NCBI GenBank assembly: GCA_903953145.1 | Contig: CAJBIL010000349.1 | Location: forward strand, 1 to 11,721 | Length of the DNA stretch: 11,721 nucleotides | Origin: an uncultured beta proteobacterium | GTDB lineage: Bacteria > Pseudomonadota > Gammaproteobacteria > Burkholderiales > Rhodocyclaceae | Direction: 5' to 3' | Part shown: piece by piece, positions 8,201 to 11,721 of the stretch | Numbering within the stretch: position 1 is the stretch's first letter | Layout of the letters: every line of letters starts with the position of its first letter | Translations under genes and position numbers: made by a program | The notes under the pieces: generated by a model | Database searches by the model: none | The model's input: only the letters and a program-made list of their open reading frames with translations | Told to the model about the DNA's origin: nothing

Positions 8201-8684
8201 TAAGCAACGGGTAACCGAAAGTTACACCCGGCTGGCCGGAAATCCGCCCGATGATGAACTCGCCCGGCGACATGCCTGGTTGCGCGAGCGCGGACTTGAA
8301 CCACCCCCGGTCACTGGCATTAACCGGTGCCTTGAACGGCATCGCGCTGCAAAAAACATCACCCGCCGGCGTTACGGCACCGATATTGGAGAGATCCTCC
8401 AGCGTGCCAAGCATCCGTGTGCTGATGCCATTGCACTCAGCGGGATCAAACTGGCGCAGTTCAGACGAAGCAGCCATGATGCGGAAGATCTGCCGGACCT
8501 GCATCACTGCCGCCGCTTCCTCGGCCTTCGCCGCGCGCAGAATCACCTGCAAATCCTGCTCAATATCAGCCGCTGCATGCTTGCGCTGCGCCTGAAAGTC
8601 GAAAAATGAGAACAACACCAAAGGCAGAATCGCCAGGCTGACAACCACCCACAAGCGAACCTTCAACGAACTTTTACGCAGCAC
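5265..8684 (-). CDS. Membrane-bound hybrid sensor histidine kinase (sensor-HAMP-PAS-PAS-HisKA-HATPase-REC)
   Basis: This 1139-residue kinase senses an unknown signal and passes phosphate to an internal receiver. Membrane helices lie at about 10-29 and 282-303 and enclose an extracytoplasmic, probably Cache-like sensor. They are followed by HAMP (about 304-357), PAS (about 375-490), PAS with its C-terminal motif (about 495-612) and a short coiled coil. HisKA has FLANMSHEIRTPMN with H659. The HATPase has N771/N775, DTGIGI (813-818) and GGTGLGL (842-848). The receiver (about 920-1035) has E926/D927, phospho-acceptor D970, T1000 and K1022. A helical tail of about 100 residues follows, not a clear HPt domain. 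The start is GTG at 8684 with GGGGAG about 8 nt upstream. No output regulator lies nearby, so an external HPt or regulator is probably needed. The last six residues come from the inverted repeat at 5258-5287. Confidence 0.95.
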   Translation of the reverse strand: MLRKSSLKVRLWVVVSLAILPLVLFSFFDFQAQRKHAAADIEQDLQVILRAAKAEEAAAVMQVRQIFRIMAASSELRQFDPAECNGISTRMLGTLEDLSNIGAVTPAGDVFCSAMPFKAPVNASDRGWFKSALAQPGMSPGEFIIGRISGQPGVTFGYPLLNDAGKLRSVLFIASKVSWFDRMVSNIKLPPGWEATLLTRDGLIVTHYPDPDQWRDRQVDPETMRALKEAGLDRDQVLEVTGFDGTRRMVGVAPMLSSQGSLKVLISAPIGVSYAAVAQYFYQQLVLLALIAGLSLVVARVYVFRLVEVWAARLASGAQRIADGRFGERLAALSGSRELDQVVLAFNTMAAALAQREAAQAAAEASLRASQEQLALVLRGSNDGWWDYDLAQQHLQYSERWLQMLGYAPGELAESAGMWLELLHPEDLERVQGALQKLLAGTADAYEIEFRLRHKDGHYVPLLSRGYLTRDAGGKAIRLTGSNMDLSQLKAQDAELRKLSLAVEQSPASIVITDRHARIIYANPAFKRVTGYTDEEVLGQNPRILQSGKTTHETYESLWSTLAQGQVWRGELFNRRKDGSEYVEQAMISPVRQANGEITHYLAIKEDVTEQKRVAIELENYRLHLEHMVSQRTDELAEATAAAERANLAKSSFLANMSHEIRTPMNAITGFAHLLGAGQLDDSQREKLGKITRATQHLLRIINDILDLSKIEAGKLVLESRRFSPDEVINTVGTMVRHSAAEKSVAVDIVCADLPERVLGDETRLRQALLNFASNAVKFTQHGRITLRGEVMHHETSEDSEDITYLLKFSVTDTGIGIPADALPRLFQPFEQADVSTTRQHGGTGLGLSISRYLAELMGGEVGVESEVGQGSTFWLTARFAAVAVEAKAMLLPLAQISSRAAQLSSANALESLRERRSTAHVLLVEDEAINREVGKGMLEAAGITVDLAVDGRQAIDQAMTNRYDLILMDIQMPVMDGLEATRALRALPDYQQIPVIALTASAFAADQTACLEAGMNDFVAKPILPEVFYAALLRWLTPALDAAPVILPATTDSAPDLMRPTVSPDLQEQLHQLLDLLQTGNEAASQRFQQLQSALNHAGLADLKPLASAIARYDYSAAAAVLEAWLQALDNTATRRME

Positions 8685-8702
8685 TGTGACGCTCCCCGGG
8701 AA

Positions 8703-8721
8703 TGCTTTTGTTGTAAAAGCA
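8703..8721. repeat. Short perfect hairpin at the kinase / vapC-remnant junction
   Basis: TGCTTTT and AAAAGCA form a 7-bp stem with a 5-nt loop, between the kinase start and the vapC remnant. It lies about where homology to PIN toxins stops, so it may mark the breakpoint or lie in the kinase 5' leader. There is no T-run for a terminator. Confidence 0.35.
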
Positions 8722-9052
8722 AGATTACGCTGATTTGTATCTCTCAGTCATCACGATTCAGGAACTGGAAATCGGCGTTTTACTGGCCGAACGGCGCGAA
8801 CCCAAGCAAGGGGCCATTTTTCGCGCCTGGCTTAACGAACACGTTTTAGCGGCTTTTAGTGGCCGCATTCTGGTGGTTGATACTGCCATCGCTCAACGTA
8901 GCGCCCAGCTTCACGTCCCCGACCCGCGACCGGTGCGCGACGGCTTAATCGCCGCCACGGCACTGGTGCATGGCATGACCATTGTGACTCGGAATATCGG
9001 CGACTTCGAACCTACCGGTGTGCCGAGACTCAACCCCTGGCAAGCGCAATAA
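8717..9052 (+). pseudogene. 5'-truncated FitB/VapC-like PIN-domain toxin remnant
   Basis: The readable product has the middle and C-terminal part of a FitB-like VapC. It contains YLSVITIQELEIGVLLA with the second acidic residue, then FSGRILVVDTAIAQRSAQL, PVRDGLIAATALVHGMTIVTRN and GDFEPTGVPRLNPW. Complete relatives begin about 35-40 residues earlier with an LDTN-type segment that carries the first catalytic aspartate, and this is absent. Family-like sequence (QDYADLYLSVIT) can be read back to about 8717, where an in-frame TAA at 8714-8716 stops it. The only possible start is TTG at 8735, without a good ribosome binding site. No antitoxin gene lies upstream; the kinase begins there on the other strand. 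I read it as a dead fragment, although a short protein of about 105 residues from the TTG cannot be excluded. Confidence 0.8.
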
Positions 9053-9075
9053 GCCAGCGCGTTACTCGCTCGCAC

Positions 9076-9483
9076 TCATTCGCTCACCCGCCCGCGCAGC
9101 AGCTTGACCACGCCGCGCCTGACCTTGCTTTCTACCCGTTTTTTCTCCGAACTGCGCGTCGGCCTGGTCGGCCGGCGCGTTACCGGCGTGAACGCGGCCT
9201 GCGCGATCAGCTCCCGCAGACGCACCAGCGCATCGTCACGGTTTCGCTCAAGGCTGCGGTGCTGCTGCGCCTTGATGACCACCACGCCATCGGTGCTGAT
9301 GCGCTGATCGCGCAGCGTAAGCAGGCGCGCCTTGATCTCATCAGGCAGCGACGATGCCGCGATGTTGAACCGCAGATGAATGGCGTTGGAAACCTTGTTA
9401 ACGTTCTGCCCGCCCGCACCCTGCGCGCGAATCGCGGTGAACTCGACTTCTTCTTCACGCAGGCGAATCAAGGGGGTGGGCAT
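9076..9483 (-). CDS. arfB: ArfB (YaeJ), alternative ribosome-rescue peptidyl-tRNA hydrolase
   Basis: ArfB frees ribosomes stalled at the end of broken mRNAs by hydrolysing the peptidyl-tRNA. The 135-residue product has the release-factor GGQ motif at residues 24-26 within RAQGAGGQNVNKVSNAIHLRF. A basic C-terminal tail (about 104-135, rich in Arg and Lys) follows, as needed to enter the empty mRNA channel. There is no codon-recognition domain, which separates it from RF1 and RF2. The length is close to the E. coli protein. The start is ATG at 9483, with only a weak A-rich upstream stretch as ribosome binding site. The gene lies 32 nt downstream of the PhnA-domain gene and is probably co-transcribed with it. 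It converges with the vapC remnant across a 23-bp gap with no visible terminator. Confidence 0.95.
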   Translation of the reverse strand: MPTPLIRLREEEVEFTAIRAQGAGGQNVNKVSNAIHLRFNIAASSLPDEIKARLLTLRDQRISTDGVVVIKAQQHRSLERNRDDALVRLRELIAQAAFTPVTRRPTRPTRSSEKKRVESKVRRGVVKLLRGRVSE

Positions 9484-9515
9484 GATTTTCTTTTACTTTT
9501 TGCTAAATGAGGCGA

Positions 9516-9728
9516 TCAAACCTTCTTGAGAAAACAAGTCTTGAGCACCAGCCCCTTGACCTTTTCAACACGGCACTCGACTTCTTCCTCGTCGTCAGTC
9601 AGGTGAATATCCTTGACCAGCGTGCCGCGCTTGAGCGTTACCGAGGTGCCTTTGACCTTCAGATCCTTGATCAGCGTGACCGAATCACCTTCGCTGAGTG
9701 GCGTACCGTTGCTGTCTTTGACGTTCAT
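9516..9728 (-). CDS. yjdM: PhnA/YjdM-domain protein (short form)
   Basis: Seventy residues match the C-terminal domain of the family once called PhnA (YjdM in E. coli). The clearest segments are VKDSNGTPLSEGDSVTLIKD and LKVKGTSVTLKRGTLVKDI. The N-terminal zinc ribbon of the E. coli protein is missing, but short forms are common in the family. The name 'alkylphosphonate utilization' is historical; the molecular function is not established. I chose ATG at 9728 because GGAAAG stands about 7 nt upstream and the domain starts right there. The frame stays open to 9866, but that extension does not look like the family. The gene lies 32 nt upstream of arfB. Confidence 0.88.
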   Translation of the reverse strand: MNVKDSNGTPLSEGDSVTLIKDLKVKGTSVTLKRGTLVKDIHLTDDEEEVECRVEKVKGLVLKTCFLKKV

Positions 9729-9765
9729 TTGTGGCTTTCCGGGTCGATTAAAATTAAGTTCAGGC

Positions 9766-9794
9766 ATAAGTTTAGCGAATAGGTCGTTTAACAA
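9766..9794 (-). promoter_or_regulatory. Possible promoter of the yjdM-arfB pair
   Basis: On the minus strand TTGTTA (9794-9789) and ACTTAT (9771-9766) are 17 bp apart in the AT-rich 86-bp gap upstream of the PhnA-domain gene. The -10 is poor (3 of 6), so this is only a candidate. Confidence 0.25.
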
Positions 9795-9814
9795 GCTACC
9801 TGTGTTCTCTGAAA

Positions 9815-10543
9815 TTACGGCAGAAGCGGAGGTGAAACGCGCCGAAGCGCCCTTACCCTTTTCCACAAAACTGCCTTTGGAATATTCATTGCCATCGCTT
9901 TCATGCAGCGATCCATCCAGTCCTGGCGATTTTGCAACCTGCCAATTGCTTTGTCGAGATCCTGAGAGATCGATTGGCCATAGGCTTGCTCGGCCTTAGC
10001 CACCGCTTTTCGAAGCAGTGGCAAGCTTGGCATCATCATCGCCAGATCAATGACGTCCCGGCTAAAAACGCCATCATCGTTCCACCGATCAGAATTTGCG
10101 AGCAACTTGCTCGTCACCATATCGAGCGGCGTGAGCGTGGCGACGCCACAAACTTCATCACCGGCTCCCGGTTTTTCGAGGTCAATGCGCCCTTCGAGGA
10201 TAATTTCAAACTTGATTGCTTGATTCGCCAGCATCAACACCGTCCGGATGCCATATTGATCTGCCCGCATGTCTCTGACCTGAGTCAGTGGTGCCGCCAA
10301 ATCCCGCATAATCGCTTTGATACCGGTCGGCGCGGTCAGCTTTTCGCGCAAGCTGCGATAGCTCTGAACATCGGAAACAAGAAAATCAATGTCGACTGAC
10401 TCCCGGTATTCACCGTATCGCAAGGCGATGACAGTACCGCCGCCAAACAAACATTTGGCTTCACGCAACATAGCGCCATCCAGGGCATGCAAAACCTGAG
10501 CAATCAACTGGTGATGTGTTCGCTTGAATGGCTCAGATGTCAC
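9815..10543 (-). CDS. AbiEii/AbiGii-family nucleotidyltransferase toxin
   Basis: AbiEii-family proteins are nucleotidyltransferases that stop growth when not held by their partner; relatives modify tRNA 3' ends. The diagnostic motif is present: FGGGTVIALRYGEYRESVDIDFLV, with the glycine loop at residues 33-37 and the metal-binding acidic pair D51 and D53 (counted from GTG at 10543). A helical C-terminal part of about 170 residues follows. I chose GTG at 10543 because GGGGGTGAG lies just upstream; it gives an 11-nt overlap with the upstream HTH gene and 242 residues. GTG at 10552 is an alternative, while the ATG at 10579 lies deeper in the HTH gene. The intact motif suggests an active enzyme. 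The antitoxin role of the HTH partner is inferred from the pairing and overlap. Confidence 0.88.
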   Translation of the reverse strand: MTSEPFKRTHHQLIAQVLHALDGAMLREAKCLFGGGTVIALRYGEYRESVDIDFLVSDVQSYRSLREKLTAPTGIKAIMRDLAAPLTQVRDMRADQYGIRTVLMLANQAIKFEIILEGRIDLEKPGAGDEVCGVATLTPLDMVTSKLLANSDRWNDDGVFSRDVIDLAMMMPSLPLLRKAVAKAEQAYGQSISQDLDKAIGRLQNRQDWMDRCMKAMAMNIPKAVLWKRVRALRRVSPPLLP

Positions 10544-11024
10544 GCTGCTCACCCCCAAATGCCAGGCGCAAGGCATCAATCAAATGCTGTTCTGCTGCCG
10601 TCATCGCCGCAGTCTCGACGTGTCGCCAGTTGCGCTCGTAAATACCCAGCGCCTCGGCCGGCTTAAGCGCGTTAGTGCCTTGAACCTGCCAGGCAAGCTG
10701 CTTGAGCTGAGGATAGCTGTCCAAATTGATGCGAGCGGGTATCCAGCCCGGCTTGTCCTGAATGCCGGTGTTTGAGAGCGAATCTGGAGGACTGTTGACG
10801 CTCAGCGCCATGCCAAGGGCTGCCATGGCATTCAGATAGGCGCCCATGGTTACCGAAGGCTCGCCACGTTCAATCCTGTGCAGCGTTACCCGAGACATCC
10901 CGGCAGATTCAGCGGCAACGACGGCACTAACCCGCAAAGATTTGCGCTGAGCGCGAATCTGCTGACCGAGCGTTACAAGCTGTTCGGCGACTGCTTTCGA
11001 TATTTCTGGCGGCTTGGATGGCAT
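10533..11024 (-). CDS. XRE-family helix-turn-helix antitoxin/repressor paired with the AbiEii toxin
   Basis: The 163-residue protein has a Cro/C1-type helix-turn-helix at about residues 16-72, including RVSAVVAAESAGMSRVTLHRIERG. A C-terminal domain follows at about 100-163, including YPQLKQLAWQVQG and EALGIYERNWRHV, which probably contacts the toxin. I chose ATG at 11024. ATGs at 11075 and 11036 are in frame, but they lie within or upstream of the predicted promoter, so they should not be transcribed from it. With this start the mRNA leader is only a few bases. The gene overlaps the toxin by 11 nt. It is likely both antitoxin and autorepressor, given the large dyad over its promoter. The classic AbiEi antitoxin is a winged-helix protein, so an XRE partner is a variant arrangement. 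Confidence 0.85.
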   Translation of the reverse strand: MPSKPPEISKAVAEQLVTLGQQIRAQRKSLRVSAVVAAESAGMSRVTLHRIERGEPSVTMGAYLNAMAALGMALSVNSPPDSLSNTGIQDKPGWIPARINLDSYPQLKQLAWQVQGTNALKPAEALGIYERNWRHVETAAMTAAEQHLIDALRLAFGGEQRDI

Positions 11025-11026
11025 AG

Positions 11027-11074
11027 TGTTTCTCATAATAGACAATTTGTTATTTTTGTCAATATTGAGAAACA
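11027..11074. promoter_or_regulatory. Nested 48-bp dyad, candidate operator of the XRE/AbiEii module
   Basis: Perfect 9-bp outer arms TGTTTCTCA (11027-11035) and TGAGAAACA (11066-11074) enclose perfect 5-bp inner arms GACAA (11041-11045) and TTGTC (11056-11060). Both pairs are centred on the same point, between 11050 and 11051. The dyad spans the -35, the spacer, the -10 and the expected start site, and ends 3 bp before the antitoxin ATG. This is the geometry expected for autorepression by the HTH protein. Confidence 0.75.
11035..11062 (-). promoter_or_regulatory. Strong sigma-70 promoter of the XRE/AbiEii module
   Basis: On the minus strand a perfect -35 TTGACA (11062-11057) is followed after 16 bp by -10 TATTAT (11040-11035, 5 of 6). 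Transcription should start near 11028, only about 4 nt before the ATG at 11024, implying a near-leaderless mRNA. Confidence 0.75.
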
Positions 11075-11075
11075 T

Positions 11076-11401
11076 ATTTAATGTGCCAGTTAAAAACCAA
11101 AGGGGGTTTCGGTTTTTACTGTACGTTGAACCAGCAAGCTGGCTGCAAGGCGCACCCCAAGGGTACTTGAGCCATAGGCCCCTTCGCCTGCGGGGCGCAC
11201 CCCAAGGGTACTTCCTGCGGGGCGCATGGATAGGCGGTCTACCTCATAAAATCCTGAAGACCCGCGTATTCATTGGCCTGCCGGCGAGCACCCTGCGTAG
11301 ATGACCAGCTGGTGCGCCTTCCAGCGTATTGCCTACGCCCATCTCACCGCAATCGCCGGCAGAGATTACAATGCGCGCTATCAGGCGGAGATATATACAG
11401 C
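11076..11401. other. Repeat-rich intergenic region between the XRE and lhgO-like genes
   Basis: This 326-bp gap separates two divergently transcribed genes and has no credible coding sequence. It holds the GC-rich repeats listed at 11143-11234 and a small dyad CCAGCAAGCTGG (11131-11142). It also has an inverted 10-bp match between AAGGCGCACC (11147-11156) and GGTGCGCCTT (11311-11320). The promoter of the plus-strand oxidase should lie here, but I find no convincing boxes. A ribosome binding site GGCGGAG (11384-11390) precedes its ATG. Confidence 0.6.
11143..11234. repeat. Short GC-rich intergenic repeats
   Basis: A 20-bp unit GGCGCACCCCAAGGGTACTT occurs at 11149-11168 and again, perfectly, at 11194-11213. 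A partly overlapping unit CCTGCGGGGCGCA occurs at 11187-11199 and 11214-11226. CTGCAAGGCGCA at 11143-11154 is identical to 5174-5185 in the inverted-repeat element near the kinase. The segment 11214-11234 matches 5173-5193 at 17 of 21 bases. These are probably members of a dispersed chromosomal repeat family. Each unit contains small dyads (GGGG..CCCC and ACCC..GGGT). Confidence 0.75.
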
Positions 11402-11721
11402 ATGGAGAAAATCGGCGCGGTAGTGATCGGCGCAGGCGTCGTCGGCCTGGCCTGCGCACGCGCGCTGGCGCAGCGCGGTATCGAGACCATCATCCTCGAA
11501 CAGCACGATGCGTTTGGCACTGAAACCAGCGCCCGCAACAGCGAGGTGATCCATGCCGGCCTGTATTACCCGGCCGGCTCGCAAAAAGCCCGCTTGTGCG
11601 TCACCGGCCGGCACCTGCTCTATGATTTTTGCCATAGCCACGGCGTTGATCACCAGCGCTGCGGCAAGCTGATCGTTGCCACATCTGCGGCACAGGAAAG
11701 CCGGCTCGAGGCATTGCGCCG
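11402..11721 (+). CDS. lhgO: LhgO-like FAD-dependent L-2-hydroxyglutarate oxidase (N-terminal part, cut by the window edge)
   Basis: Members of this DAO/GlpA-type flavoprotein family oxidise L-2-hydroxyglutarate to 2-oxoglutarate, removing a dead-end metabolite. About 106 residues are visible of a protein usually near 370-400. The N-terminal FAD-binding Rossmann motif is VVIGAGVVGLACARALAQRG (residues 7-26, GxGxxG at 10-15), with the ribose-binding acidic residue E33. The segment SARNSEVIHAGLYYPAGSQKARLC (43-66) is highly characteristic of the LhgO group. The start is ATG at 11402, with GGCGGAGA about 10 nt upstream. It is the only clearly intact gene on the plus strand, so it is transcribed separately. 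Other 2-hydroxyacid or amino-acid oxidases of the same fold are possible but less likely. Confidence 0.88.
   Translation, partial: MEKIGAVVIGAGVVGLACARALAQRGIETIILEQHDAFGTETSARNSEVIHAGLYYPAGSQKARLCVTGRHLLYDFCHSHGVDHQRCGKLIVATSAAQESRLEALR

Noticed and set aside
7833..8609. A 258-codon open frame on the plus strand opposite the kinase
   Set aside because: It lies fully antisense to a well-supported sensor domain and shows no recognisable domain. Such shadow frames are common in GC-rich genes.
8703..8721. The hairpin before the kinase as a transcription terminator
   Set aside because: The stem is short and AT-rich, and neither strand has a T-run after it.
9729..9866. A longer 116-residue form of the PhnA-domain protein starting at 9866
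   Set aside because: The extra N-terminus does not resemble the family zinc ribbon and runs into the toxin gene. A good ribosome binding site supports the start at 9728.
11143..11234. The GC-rich repeats as a CRISPR array
   Set aside because: There are only two copies of each unit, the spacing is irregular and very short, the units overlap, and no cas gene is present.

Overview
This is an 11.7 kb stretch of a moderately GC-rich bacterial chromosome. The gene families and their sequences fit a betaproteobacterium, perhaps Rhodocyclales or Nitrosomonadales. That placement is inferred from the look of the proteins and not from a marker gene. The left part is housekeeping and the right part is accessory. 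Coding is dense, and almost every gene lies on the minus strand.

Left block (1-4324, minus strand). The transcription order is a YoaA/DinG-family iron-sulphur helicase, an uncharacterised ATP-grasp-like protein, mobB and moeA (cut by the window edge). The helicase and the ATP-grasp gene overlap by 4 nt, and mobB and moeA overlap by 14 nt. Only 41 nt separate the two pairs, so the block looks like one operon. MobB and MoeA act in late molybdenum cofactor assembly. The ATP-grasp protein is the main gene of unknown function here. The visible part of moeA carries a 12-bp tandem repeat that adds a low-complexity loop.

Middle block (4452-9052). A complete Phd/VapB-VapC toxin-antitoxin pair has its own promoter and a candidate operator. 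It is followed by a 117-bp element with imperfect 30-bp inverted ends. The right end of that element supplies the last codons and the stop of a very large membrane-bound hybrid sensor histidine kinase (sensor domain, HAMP, two PAS, HisKA, HATPase, receiver). Divergent from the kinase, and next to its start, is the 5'-truncated remnant of a second PIN-domain toxin.

Right block (9076-11075, minus strand). It contains the ribosome-rescue hydrolase ArfB and a short PhnA/YjdM-domain protein. Upstream of these is a two-gene module made of an XRE-type helix-turn-helix protein and an AbiEii-family nucleotidyltransferase, probably a toxin-antitoxin or abortive-infection system. Its promoter has a near-consensus -35 and -10 and lies exactly inside a nested 48-bp dyad, which is a strong sign of autoregulation. 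The antitoxin mRNA is probably close to leaderless.

Right edge (11076-11721). A repeat-rich intergenic region carries copies of a short GC-rich unit related to the ends of the 5.2-kb element. It is followed by the start of an LhgO-like FAD-dependent L-2-hydroxyglutarate oxidase on the plus strand.

The most notable points are the dyad-embedded promoter of the XRE/AbiEii module, the repeat family shared between two intergenic regions, the unassigned ATP-grasp protein, and the clustering of two intact toxin-antitoxin modules with one broken one. I saw no CRISPR array, rRNA, tRNA, transposase or integrase.
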